From: Sinorhizobium sp. A49
Lineage (GTDB): Bacteria > Pseudomonadota > Alphaproteobacteria > Rhizobiales > Rhizobiaceae
Direction: 5' to 3'
Assembly (NCBI RefSeq): GCF_002002725.1
Contig: NZ_MUNW01000030.1
Location: forward strand, 1-64,000
Length of the DNA stretch: 64,000 nt
This document shows positions 56,261 to 64,000 of this stretch, one piece after another. The translations under genes and the position numbers were made by a program. The first letter of the stretch is position 1; the number at the start of each line of letters is the position of its first letter. The notes under the pieces are model-generated. The model did not search any database. It was given only the letters and a program-made list of their open reading frames with translations, and was not told the DNA's origin.

Positions 56261-57757
56261 ATGCCGTTTGCCGCCGCCCTCGCGCGCCATACGGACCAAA
56301 ATCCACATGCCCCGGCCTTCCACATGGAAGGCCGGGTTTTCACATTCCAGGAGCTTGCGCTCTGCGCCGGCCAGATCGTTTCGGCGTTCGGGAAGCTGAC
56401 CGTAAACGCACAAAATGAAAACGTACTGCCCGGCGCCACGAAGCTGATCGCACTCGAGATCGGCAACCATCCCCTTTTCGCGCCAGCCTTCGTCGCCGCA
56501 ACATCGGGCGGCCATTGCGTGGCGTTGATCGATCCGCATCTGCCGGAGGCGACGCGTGCCGCGATGCGGAGGCAACTGCGCCCCGACATCGTCGTTCGCG
56601 CCGACGGCGAAGGGTTGCTGCTCGGCACACCCCTTGCCGACAAAGGCACGGCTTTCGCGGCCGGCTCCAGCGACGACAGTTCGCCGCTTGCCATCGGCGT
56701 TGACGACGAGCCGTTTCTCGTCGTCTTCACCTCCGGCACAACAGGCATGCCGAAGGCAATCGTGCGCGATCGCGGCTCCTGGCGGCGCAGCCTGAAGATC
56801 GGGCAGGATTTTTTCGGCATCGACAGCGACACGCGCACCTTCGCCCCCGGCCCGCTCGCCCATGGGCTAACGCTTTATGCGCTTGCCGAAACCCTTGTCG
56901 CCGGCGCCGAATTCGTCGGCATGGCACATTTCGACGCGGCACGCGCGTCCGAGACCATCGCCGCGATGGACGTCCGGCGGCTCGTGCTGGTGCCGACGAT
57001 GTTGCGGCGGCTCTGCGCGTCATCCTCCGCATTGACCTCCGTCCAGAAGATCACCGTTGCCGGCGCCAAGCTGACACCGGCCGACCGTGAAGCCGCGGCG
57101 GCAACTTTTCCTCGGGCCGACATCGTCGAGTATTACGGCGCCTCCGAGCTCGGCTTCATCAGTGTTGCCGGCTCCGGCGACACTGCATCGGCGACGGCCG
57201 TCGGGCGCGCCTTTCCCTGTGTCGGTCTGATCGTGCTCGACGAGGGTGAGAGACCGCTGCCAGCAGGCGAAACCGGCACGATCTTCGTCGACAGCGACCT
57301 GATTGCGTTGGGCTATATCGGCGCTGGCGATGGCGCGGGCCTCCGGGGCGTCGGCAAGCTCGCAACCGTTGGCGATCTCGGTTTCCTGAACGCCGACGGT
57401 ACGCTGCATCTCGTCGGTCGCTCAGGGGGCATGGTGCTTTCCGGCGGCAACAACATCTACCCGCAGGAGGTCGAAGCGACGCTTGCCGACCATGCCGATG
57501 TACATGCGGCCTTCGTTCTCGGCCTGGACCATCCCGACCTCGGCAGCGAGCTTGTCGCCGTCATCGAGCCGAATGCCGTCACGATCGACCGGGCAGCGCT
57601 CGACCGTCATCTAGACATCCATCTGCCGCGCTATAAACATCCCAGGAGAATCTGGCTTTGCCGTGCCTTGCCGATGACGCAATCTGGTAAGGTGGCGGCC
57701 GGCACTCTCAAGCAATGGATTGTGGACGGACATGACGCCCTTGAGCCCTTCGTCTGA
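56261..57757 (+). CDS. Acyl-CoA synthetase (class I adenylate-forming) in the bioMNY operon
   Basis: About 498 residues. The P-loop is VFTSGTTGMPKAIVRD, the A5 motif is EYYGASELGFIS, A7 is TVGDLGFLNADG, A8 is GRSGGMVLSGGNNIYPQEVE and the A10 lysine is in MTQSGKVAAGTLKQW. It should activate a carboxylic acid to an acyl-adenylate and then acyl-CoA. The start follows bioY by 3 bases, so it is in the same transcript. The substrate is unknown; a biotin-pathway precursor such as pimelate is a guess from context. Confidence 0.88.
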   Translation: MPFAAALARHTDQNPHAPAFHMEGRVFTFQELALCAGQIVSAFGKLTVNAQNENVLPGATKLIALEIGNHPLFAPAFVAATSGGHCVALIDPHLPEATRAAMRRQLRPDIVVRADGEGLLLGTPLADKGTAFAAGSSDDSSPLAIGVDDEPFLVVFTSGTTGMPKAIVRDRGSWRRSLKIGQDFFGIDSDTRTFAPGPLAHGLTLYALAETLVAGAEFVGMAHFDAARASETIAAMDVRRLVLVPTMLRRLCASSSALTSVQKITVAGAKLTPADREAAAATFPRADIVEYYGASELGFISVAGSGDTASATAVGRAFPCVGLIVLDEGERPLPAGETGTIFVDSDLIALGYIGAGDGAGLRGVGKLATVGDLGFLNADGTLHLVGRSGGMVLSGGNNIYPQEVEATLADHADVHAAFVLGLDHPDLGSELVAVIEPNAVTIDRAALDRHLDIHLPRYKHPRRIWLCRALPMTQSGKVAAGTLKQWIVDGHDALEPFV

Positions 57758-58928
57758 CCCAGCGCGCATCCCGGTGATCGTGGCGGCCCTGCGCACGCCT
57801 GTTGGACGCGTGCGCGGCGTGCTCGCGGAGGTCGAACCGGCACGGCTCGCCGCGCCCCTGATCAACCGCATCCTGACCGACGTCGGCCTCGCTGCCGATT
57901 TGATCGACGACGTCATCCTCGGCAATGCCGCCAACTGCGCCGGCAATCTCGGGCGGCTTGCAGCACTCGAAGCCGGGCTCCCGGTATCGACATCAGGCCT
58001 GACTGTCGACAGGCAATGCGGCGCCGGTCTGGAAGCCATCATGCTTGCCGCACGCCTTATTCAGGCAGGGGCCGGACGCTTCTATCTCGCCGGCGGCACC
58101 GAAAGCGCCAGCCGCGCCCATATTCGCCTGAGGCCTCCGACGGCGCCGGACGAGGAGCCTCAACCGATCAAACGCTCGCGCATGGCGCCGGACGAGATCG
58201 GCGACCCCGACATGGGCGTTGCTGCCGAAAACGTCGCCACGGCCTGCAGCATTTCCCGCGAAAGACAGGATGCATTTGCGCTCGAGAGCCAGCGACGTGC
58301 CGTCGCCGCTCAAGGCGCAGGCCGGTTTTCGCGCGAAATCGTGCCGATCGAAACAACAGCCGGGACCGTCGATACGGACGAATGCCCGCGCGCCAATGCG
58401 TCGCTCGAAACCTTGCAGCGGCTGAAACCCGTCTTCGTCAAGGACGGCACGGTGACGGCCGGCAATGCCTGCCCGATCAATGACGGCGCGGCGATGGTTC
58501 TGGTGACCAGCCTCGCCGAAGCGCAGCGCCTCGGCCTGTCCTTTGCGCTCGAATTCGTCGACGCGGCAACCGCCGGCGTGCATCCTGATTTGCTCGGGCT
58601 CGGCCCGGTGCCGGCGATGGACAAGCTGAAAGCGCGCAATCCCGGGCTCGATACCGACGCCGTCGACTTCATCGAGTTCAATGAGGCTTTTGCCTCGCAG
58701 GTGCTCGGCAGCCTCGACCAGCTCGGCATTTCACCGGATAAGGTCAACATCGACGGCGGTGCCATTGCGCTTGGCCACCCCTATGGCGCCTCCGGGGCGA
58801 TCCTCGTGGTCAGGCTTTTCACGCAGATGCTGGCAGTCCCACAGGAAACGCAGGCGCTGGCGATGATGGGCATCGGCGGCGGCATGGGCACCGTCGCACT
58901 TTTCCGCAGCCTGCGGACCATCGACTAG
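57732..58928 (+). CDS. Thiolase-like protein lacking the C-terminal catalytic cysteine
   Basis: About 398 residues. The nucleophile Cys is present in TVDRQCGAGLEAIMLAARLI, NEAFASQVLGSL is intact, and the His motif is GGAIALGHPYGASGAILVV. The block that normally reads CIGGGxG here reads ALAMMGIGGGMGTVAL, so the acid/base Cys is replaced by Gly (GGC codon). The usual Claisen or thiolysis chemistry may be weak or altered. It overlaps the end of the acyl-CoA synthetase gene by 26 bases. The ATG after GTGGACGGAC is used. Confidence 0.88.
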   Translation: MTPLSPSSDPARIPVIVAALRTPVGRVRGVLAEVEPARLAAPLINRILTDVGLAADLIDDVILGNAANCAGNLGRLAALEAGLPVSTSGLTVDRQCGAGLEAIMLAARLIQAGAGRFYLAGGTESASRAHIRLRPPTAPDEEPQPIKRSRMAPDEIGDPDMGVAAENVATACSISRERQDAFALESQRRAVAAQGAGRFSREIVPIETTAGTVDTDECPRANASLETLQRLKPVFVKDGTVTAGNACPINDGAAMVLVTSLAEAQRLGLSFALEFVDAATAGVHPDLLGLGPVPAMDKLKARNPGLDTDAVDFIEFNEAFASQVLGSLDQLGISPDKVNIDGGAIALGHPYGASGAILVVRLFTQMLAVPQETQALAMMGIGGGMGTVALFRSLRTID

Positions 58929-58933
58929 TTTTG

Positions 58934-59335
58934 TCAGAGAATGTAGCTGCCGAGCCATTCTCGGGTCGCGGCCGGAACCGGCAGCGGCGTGTGCCGCTCG
59001 CGATCGACGGCGACCCAGACGATTTCGAGCTCGGCCGCAAGCTGGCCGGCCGCCTCGACCCGCACGGCAAAGCTCACCGAGCTGCCGCCGATCTTGGCGA
59101 CGGTGACGATGAAGCGCGCCGGCTCGTCATAACGCAGCCCCCGATGGAAGACGCAAGCCGAGCGGCGAACGAGATAGGCCGGCTCGTGAACGACCGACGG
59201 CCGATGCCGCCAGAGATGGGAAAGCGCTGCTTCGGCATGGGCATAATAGGCGGCATTGTGCATGTGGCCATGCATGTCTATATCGCGAAACGGAATGCGG
59301 ATTTCCGTGACGTTGTCCCTCTCCCTGCCGTCCAT
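58934..59335 (-). CDS. Acyl-CoA thioesterase (hotdog fold, YbgC/FadM-like)
   Basis: About 133 residues. The sequence RIPFRDIDMHGHMHNAAYYAHAEAALSHLW carries the DxDxxGHxNN-like active-site helix of the 4HBT family (Asp in DIDMHGHMHN). It hydrolyses acyl-CoA or acyl-ACP thioesters. It is convergent with the thiolase gene, 5 bases apart, and divergent from the reductase gene, with only 16 bases between start codons. Its promoter must then lie within the reductase gene, unless another start is used. Confidence 0.85.
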   Translation of the reverse strand: MDGRERDNVTEIRIPFRDIDMHGHMHNAAYYAHAEAALSHLWRHRPSVVHEPAYLVRRSACVFHRGLRYDEPARFIVTVAKIGGSSVSFAVRVEAAGQLAAELEIVWVAVDRERHTPLPVPAATREWLGSYIL

Positions 59336-59351
59336 GCGAGGCCCTCTTAGA

Positions 59352-60326
59352 ATGCGCTCCACCCTCGTTAGCCAGTTCGGCGATCCGCGACAAGTGATTG
59401 CGCTCGTCGATGCCGAGCGCATCGCGCCAGGGCCCGGCGAGGTCGAGGTCGCGCTGTCCATTTCGGCGATCAATCCTTCCGATCTCATTCCCGTCACCGG
59501 CGCCTACAGTGCCCGGACCACCCTGCCCTTCGTGCCCGGCTTCGAAGGTGTCGGCACCGTTACGCGCGTGGGGGCCGGCGTTACGAGCTTGAAGCCCGGC
59601 GATCGGGTGATCCCGATCGGCGCGAGCGGCCTCTGGCAGGCGTATCTGGTGCGGCCCGCCGAATGGTGCTTCGCCGTGCCCAAGGATATCGACGACCGCC
59701 AGGCGGCCACCAGCTACGTCAATCCGCTGACGGCAATTCGGCTGATCGAAGCGCTGAAAGCCCATTTCGGACCGATGCCCGACCGCCGGATCGGCGTGAC
59801 CGCGGCGGGCTCCGCCATCGGCGGCATGTTGATGAAACTCATCGCAGGCGAAAGTGCACACCCGGTTGGGATCGTGCGCAGCGAACGCAGCGCAGCCCGG
59901 CTTGCTCCCGACGCACCCGGCGAAGTCGTCGTCGCCGATGACGGGCACATCCCTTCGGGCCTTGCCTTCGACGCCATTCTCGACGCGGTCGGCGGCCCGT
60001 TTGCCGGCGCCCTCATCGGCCAGACGCTTCAGCCCGGCGCCGCATTCATCCAGTATGGGGCCCTCAGCGGCGTGCCAGTGCCGATCCAGGCGATCCAGGC
60101 GCGGCCGGACGTGCGCTTTTCTTTCCTGTGGCTCAGAACCTGGGTACACGCGGCCGGGCGCCCGGCAATTGAAGAGGTTTTTGCGCAAAGCTTTGCCGGC
60201 CTTCGCTCCGGCCTCTTTTCGAGCCGGGTTGCACAAATCTATCCGCTCAGCCGCCTTGACGAAGCGCTGGCGCATCAGGCAGACGCCAAGCGCGACGGCA
60301 AGCTGCTCCTCGATACGCGCTGTTGA
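59352..60326 (+). CDS. MDR-family oxidoreductase (enoyl-CoA reductase-like)
   Basis: About 324 residues. The catalytic half has INPSDLIPVTGAYSARTTLPFVPGFEGVGTVTRVGAGVTSLKPGDRVIPIGASGLWQAYLV, like 2-enoyl-CoA reductases (MECR/ETR1) and quinone reductases, and lacks zinc ligands. RIGVTAAGSAIGGMLMKLIA is a modified Rossmann loop. It is probably NADPH-dependent and acts on 2-enoyl thioesters or quinones. The nearest operon partners are the HDAC-like gene and xseB. Confidence 0.82.
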   Translation: MRSTLVSQFGDPRQVIALVDAERIAPGPGEVEVALSISAINPSDLIPVTGAYSARTTLPFVPGFEGVGTVTRVGAGVTSLKPGDRVIPIGASGLWQAYLVRPAEWCFAVPKDIDDRQAATSYVNPLTAIRLIEALKAHFGPMPDRRIGVTAAGSAIGGMLMKLIAGESAHPVGIVRSERSAARLAPDAPGEVVVADDGHIPSGLAFDAILDAVGGPFAGALIGQTLQPGAAFIQYGALSGVPVPIQAIQARPDVRFSFLWLRTWVHAAGRPAIEEVFAQSFAGLRSGLFSSRVAQIYPLSRLDEALAHQADAKRDGKLLLDTRC

Positions 60327-60389
60327 AAATCAGGACTTTCCCTTGGGCGTGCCATGGACCTTGGCCGGTTGCAGCACTAGTTTCGGCGC

Positions 60390-61319
60390 ATGACCACGCT
60401 GCTCTATGAAAATCCGGTCTTCCTGGAACACGAGGTTCCGGAAGGTCATCCCGAACGGCCGGACCGGCTGAAAGCGCTGAACCTTGCGCTCGAACACCCA
60501 AATTTCGCCGACCTCAAGCGCATAAAAGCAGCGAAGGCGAGCGAAGATCTGGTGCTGCTGGTGCATCCGGAAGAACACTTGCGCGCCGTCAAGCGCGCGA
60601 TCCCCGACGAAGGCATCAACGATCTCGAAGCCGACACCTACGCCAGCCCCTTGAGCCTCGAAGCCGCCTTGACCGGCATCGGCGGCGCCGTCGAGGCGGT
60701 GGATGCGGTCTTTACCGGCAAGGCCGACAATGCCTTTGTCGCCGCCCGTCCACCTGGCCACCACGCCGAAAAGAACAAGGCCATGGGCTTCTGTTTCTTC
60801 AACACCGTTGCGATTGCCGCCCGGCACGCGCAGGTGGCCCATGGCGCCGAACGCGTCGCCATCGTTGATTGGGACGTGCACCACGGCAACGGCACGCAGG
60901 ACATCTTCTGGGATGACCCGTCGGTGCTTTTCTGCTCCACCCACCAGATGCCGCTCTATCCCGGTACCGGTGCCAAGGACGAGACCGGCGTCAAGGGCAA
61001 CATCGTCAACGCGCCGCTCTCGCCCAATGTCGGCAGCGAGCATTTTCGCGAGGCATTCCGGTCGCGCGTCTTGTCGGCGCTAACGAACTTCCGGCCGGAT
61101 TTCATCCTGATCTCAGCCGGTTTCGACGCCCACCACCGCGATCCGCTGGCGCAGATCAACCTTGTTGCCGAAGATTTCGACTGGGCGACAGGCCGGCTGC
61201 ATGAGATCGCCGACCGGAGCGCCAGCAACCGCATGGTCAGCCTGCTCGAGGGCGGCTATGACCTGCAGGGGCTCGCCGAGTCGGCCGGCATGCACATTTT
61301 GAGATTGATGAGAGGGTAA
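60390..61319 (+). CDS. HDAC-superfamily deacetylase (class II-like)
   Basis: About 309 residues. It begins [30 protein letters not shown]. The catalytic blocks [64 protein letters not shown] and [16 protein letters not shown] contain the zinc ligands and the HH pair. These bacterial proteins deacetylate small acetyl-amines such as acetylpolyamines, or protein lysines. It precedes xseB by 2 bases. Confidence 0.9.
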   Translation: MTTLLYENPVFLEHEVPEGHPERPDRLKALNLALEHPNFADLKRIKAAKASEDLVLLVHPEEHLRAVKRAIPDEGINDLEADTYASPLSLEAALTGIGGAVEAVDAVFTGKADNAFVAARPPGHHAEKNKAMGFCFFNTVAIAARHAQVAHGAERVAIVDWDVHHGNGTQDIFWDDPSVLFCSTHQMPLYPGTGAKDETGVKGNIVNAPLSPNVGSEHFREAFRSRVLSALTNFRPDFILISAGFDAHHRDPLAQINLVAEDFDWATGRLHEIADRSASNRMVSLLEGGYDLQGLAESAGMHILRLMRG

Positions 61320-61321
61320 CC

Positions 61322-61573
61322 ATGACCACCAACACGCAACCCGACGTTTCGGCCCTCTCCTTCGAGCAAGCCGTGGAAGAACTGGAGCGTATCGTCTCGG
61401 CGCTGGAGCGCGGCGACGTCGCGCTCGACAAGTCGATCGAAATCTATGAGCGGGGCGAGGCGCTGAAAAAGCACTGCGAGGCGCTGTTGAAGGCGGCCGA
61501 GGACCGGATCGAAAAGATCAGGCTCGACCGTGCCGGCAAGCCGCAGGGCGTGGAACCGCTCGACGCGGAGTAA
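61322..61573 (+). CDS. xseB: Exodeoxyribonuclease VII small subunit
   Basis: 83 residues, the usual size. [55 protein letters not shown] is the full XseB helical hairpin. It activates XseA, which is not in this window, to degrade single-stranded DNA. A GGGTAACC segment precedes the ATG; the gene follows the HDAC-like gene after 2 bases. Confidence 0.96.
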   Translation: MTTNTQPDVSALSFEQAVEELERIVSALERGDVALDKSIEIYERGEALKKHCEALLKAAEDRIEKIRLDRAGKPQGVEPLDAE

Positions 61574-61683
61574 CCGCGCCCGGATTGGTCAACGTCCGGA
61601 AACGCTGCGTCCTCCCCTCGCCCCTACCCGCTGCCGTGGTTCGGGGCTAGGGTCGGACCCTACGAACAACGGGAGCGTGCACC

Positions 61684-62607
61684 ATGTCCTTTTTTCCTGG
61701 CCCCGACCCGCTCGCCGGCGACAAACCCGCCTGCGATGCCATCGAACACCTGATCATTCCGCGAACCAGCGACATCGGCGGCCTTGAGGTTCGCCGAGCA
61801 CTACCGACCGCCAGGCGGCGCCTCGTCGGGCCGTTCATCTTCTTCGACCGCATGGGCCCGGCGCTCTTGCGCGCAGGCGAGGCCATCGACGTCAGGCCGC
61901 ATCCGCATATTGGCCTTTCGACCGTGACCTACCTGTTCGATGGCGAGATCAAGCATCGCGACAGCCTCGGCACCGAAATGGTCATCCGCCCCGGCGACGT
62001 GAACCTGATGACCGCCGGCCGCGGCATCGTTCACTCCGAGCGCTCACCTGAAAACCAGCGCGGCCACGAACGCTCGATTTCAGGACTGCAGACCTGGCTG
62101 GCGCTTCCCGACCACAAGGAAGAAATCGACCCGATCTTCGACCACACCGAACGACACCTGCTGCCGCAACTCAACGACGGCGGCATCGATGCCCGGGTGG
62201 TGATCGGCAGCTTCGAAGGACAGAAATCGCCGGTCTCCGTCTTCACCGACACGATCTATGTCGACCTCAACATCGCGCCCGGCAAGAGCGCGCCGTTTGC
62301 GGCCAACTGGGAAGAGCGCGCGCTCTATATCCTCTCAGGCGAAGCGATCATTGCCGGCGACCACTTCGCCGACAATCAGTTGCTGGTTTTCCGTCCGGGC
62401 GACGAAATCACCGTCACTGCCGGTCCGCTCGGCTGTCATATCATGCTGTTCGGCGGCGCCGCACTCGGCTCGGCCCGCCACATCTGGTGGAATTTCGTGT
62501 CGTCGTCGAAGGAGCGCATCGAAAAGGCCAAGGAGGAGTGGCGCACCGGCCGCTTCGATATCGTGCCCGGCGACGAGGAGGAATTTGTGCCTCTGCCGGC
62601 CGGCTAA
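61684..62607 (+). CDS. Pirin-family cupin protein
   Basis: About 307 residues with two cupin barrels. The N-terminal metal-binding motif is VRPHPHIGLSTVTYLFDGEIKHRDSLGTEMVIRPGDVNLMTAGRGIVHSE (His and Glu ligands). SGLQTWLALPDHKEE is the pirin consensus, followed by DLNIAPGKSAPFAANWEERALYILSGEAII for the second barrel. Some pirins are quercetin dioxygenases; others are redox or iron sensors. A GGGAG ribosome site precedes the ATG. It lies between xseB and dxs. Confidence 0.92.
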   Translation: MSFFPGPDPLAGDKPACDAIEHLIIPRTSDIGGLEVRRALPTARRRLVGPFIFFDRMGPALLRAGEAIDVRPHPHIGLSTVTYLFDGEIKHRDSLGTEMVIRPGDVNLMTAGRGIVHSERSPENQRGHERSISGLQTWLALPDHKEEIDPIFDHTERHLLPQLNDGGIDARVVIGSFEGQKSPVSVFTDTIYVDLNIAPGKSAPFAANWEERALYILSGEAIIAGDHFADNQLLVFRPGDEITVTAGPLGCHIMLFGGAALGSARHIWWNFVSSSKERIEKAKEEWRTGRFDIVPGDEEEFVPLPAG

Positions 62608-62644
62608 AGGCACGGGATAACCGTGACCGCTTGCCGCTTCCAGT

Positions 62645-62690
62645 TGCCGCATGTTTCCTTAAATCGATTTCGATTCAGGGAATCATGCGG
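62645..62690. repeat. Partial family 1 repeat, copy C
   Basis: GCATGTTTCCTTAAATC, 4-6 bases, then GATTCAGGGAATCATGCGG. It keeps hairpin 1 of the repeat and the start of the link region but not hairpin 2. It sits in the 212-bp gap before dxs. Confidence 0.6.
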
Positions 62691-62819
62691 TAGTGTCTTG
62701 GATGACGACGCAGGAAAGCCTAATTTTGCATTCAGCAACAATTGCGTCTAAAGAGCCGCTTTAACGGTACAACCAACTATCGCGCACCCGATCCGTGCGG
62801 TGCGCATGAGGCATGCAGC

Positions 62820-64000
62820 GTGACACAACTGCCAACCACCCCGATGCCGGCAACACCCTTGCTCGACAAGGTGACCTTTCCCGACGATCTGAAGAAGATC
62901 GACGACAAGGATCTGCCGCAGCTTGCCGGCGAAGTTCGTGCAGAGATGATCGATGCGGTCTCGCGCACCGGCGGCCACCTCGGTGCCGGCCTGGGTGTCG
63001 TCGAATTGACGATCGCCATCCACAAGGTGTTCAACACACCGCACGACCGGCTGATCTTCGACGTCGGCCACCAATGCTACCCCCACAAGATCCTGACCGG
63101 CCGTCGCGACCGCATCCGCACCCTGCGCCAGGAAGGCGGTCTCTCCGGCTTTACCCGTCGCGCCGAAAGCGAATACGACCCCTTCGGTGCGGCCCACTCT
63201 TCGACGTCGATTTCCGCCGGCCTCGGCATGGCCGTTGCCGCCGACCTCGACGGCAAGAACCGCAATGTCATCGCCATCATCGGCGACGGCGCGCTTTCGG
63301 CCGGCATGGCCTATGAGGCGCTCAACAATGCCGGCGCACTCGACGCCCGCCTGATCGTCATCCTCAACGACAACGACATGTCGATCGCCCCGCCGACTGG
63401 CGCGATGAGCGCATACCTGGCGCGCCTCGCCTCCGGCCGCACCTACATGGGCATTCGCGAAGTCGGCAAGAAGCTGACGGCCTATCTCGGCAAGACCGTC
63501 GACCGGGCGATCACCCGCGCCGTCGAACACGCGCGCGGCTACGTCACCGGCGGCACGCTGTTCGAGGAGATGGGCTTCTACCATATCGGCCCGATCGATG
63601 GTCACTCGTTCGAGCATCTGCTGCCCGTGTTGCGCAACGTGCGCGACAACGCCAAGGGCCCGGTGCTGATCCATGTGGTGACGCAGAAGGGCAAGGGCTA
63701 TCCGCCGGCCGAGGCCGCCGCCGACAAGTATCACGGCGTCAACAAGTTCGACGTCATCACCGGTGCACAGGCCAAGGCAAAGCCGAACGCGCCTGCCTAC
63801 ACCTCAGTCTTCGCCGAAGCGCTGACACAGGAAGCCGGTTTCGACGACAAGATCGTTGCGGTCACGGCCGCCATGCCGTCGGGCACCGGTCTCGACAAGT
63901 TCGCGCTGGCCCACCCCAAGCGCTGCTTCGACGTCGGCATTGCCGAACAGCATGCCGTGACCTTTGCGGCCGGCCTTGCCTCCGAAGGCTACAAGCCGTT
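62820..64000 (+). CDS. dxs: 1-deoxy-D-xylulose-5-phosphate synthase, N-terminal part (runs off the window)
   Basis: The first 393 codons are present, from a GTG with GAGG 8 bases before it ([26 protein letters not shown]). The thiamine diphosphate motif [18 protein letters not shown] with [24 protein letters not shown] is intact, and [17 protein letters not shown] and [32 protein letters not shown] are typical DXS blocks. It condenses pyruvate and glyceraldehyde 3-phosphate in the first step of isoprenoid synthesis by the MEP pathway; ispH in the same window encodes the last. An in-frame ATG eight codons downstream is a possible start. Confidence 0.95.
   Translation, partial: MTQLPTTPMPATPLLDKVTFPDDLKKIDDKDLPQLAGEVRAEMIDAVSRTGGHLGAGLGVVELTIAIHKVFNTPHDRLIFDVGHQCYPHKILTGRRDRIRTLRQEGGLSGFTRRAESEYDPFGAAHSSTSISAGLGMAVAADLDGKNRNVIAIIGDGALSAGMAYEALNNAGALDARLIVILNDNDMSIAPPTGAMSAYLARLASGRTYMGIREVGKKLTAYLGKTVDRAITRAVEHARGYVTGGTLFEEMGFYHIGPIDGHSFEHLLPVLRNVRDNAKGPVLIHVVTQKGKGYPPAEAAADKYHGVNKFDVITGAQAKAKPNAPAYTSVFAEALTQEAGFDDKIVAVTAAMPSGTGLDKFALAHPKRCFDVGIAEQHAVTFAAGLASEGYKP

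Overview
The window is a GC-rich (roughly 60-65%) stretch of an alphaproteobacterial chromosome. Gene content and protein sequence point to Rhizobiaceae, most like Sinorhizobium/Ensifer. The signs are a CcrM-type GANTC methyltransferase, a BioR regulator with its TTATAGATAA boxes, a rhizobial bioMNY operon, an aa3-type ctaCDB-coxF-ctaG-ctaE cluster, an IalB-family protein, and dispersed hairpin repeats of rhizobial type. It is almost wholly core chromosome: I see no insertion sequence, prophage, integrase, CRISPR array, rRNA or tRNA. The genus is inference; the class is well supported.

Layout. 0-2.6 kb: start of ppdK, a secreted protein divergent from a membrane-anchored AraC regulator, and a decayed C-type lectin fragment. 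2.6-11.2 kb: smc, a DsbA-like lipoprotein, a DciA-like DUF721 protein, mutY, a HAD phosphatase, an NTF2-fold protein and ccrM (chromosome segregation, repair and methylation). 11.3-15.6 kb: an ArsR regulator divergent from two small dimeric alpha-beta barrel proteins, then DUF1284-bioY and bioR with BioR boxes. 15.8-25 kb: a branched-chain amino acid binding protein, thrC, an M16 peptidase, an acetyltransferase and a large membrane GGDEF-EAL protein. 25-31 kb: a periplasmic DsbD-alpha-like protein, peroxiredoxin, rnhA, thrB, ispH, SURF1, DUF983 and an L,D-transpeptidase. 31.5-36.8 kb: the cytochrome c oxidase operon, with a perfect FNR/FixK-type box just upstream of ctaC. 37-47 kb: ialB, ribB, aroC, a second GGDEF-EAL protein, fabI and a DnaJ-domain protein. 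47-54 kb: pdxH, a polysaccharide deacetylase, a PBP5-like carboxypeptidase with a SPOR domain, tldD and a YcaQ-like glycosylase. 54.3-58.9 kb: bioM-bioN-bioY followed by an acyl-CoA ligase and a thiolase-like gene. 58.9-64 kb: thioesterase, enoyl-reductase-like MDR protein, HDAC-family deacetylase, xseB, a pirin and the start of dxs.

How the genes work together. There are two biotin uptake systems under apparently different control. One is a solitary bioY (coupled to DUF1284) next to bioR, with two perfect BioR boxes and one near-match. The other is a full ECF transporter (bioMNY) with no visible box, in one operon with a ligase and a thiolase-like protein that lacks the usual C-terminal catalytic cysteine. 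The ctaCDB-coxF-ctaG-ctaE, DUF983 and SURF1 genes supply and assemble the aerobic terminal oxidase; the FNR-type box suggests oxygen-dependent control.

The best candidates for follow-up are the bioMNY-ligase-thiolase operon with its altered thiolase active site, the FNR-type box at ctaC, the bioY/DUF1284 coupling, several unexplained perfect palindromes (near aroC, pdxH, the acetyltransferase at 51 kb and the ArsR gene), and two families of dispersed hairpin repeats.
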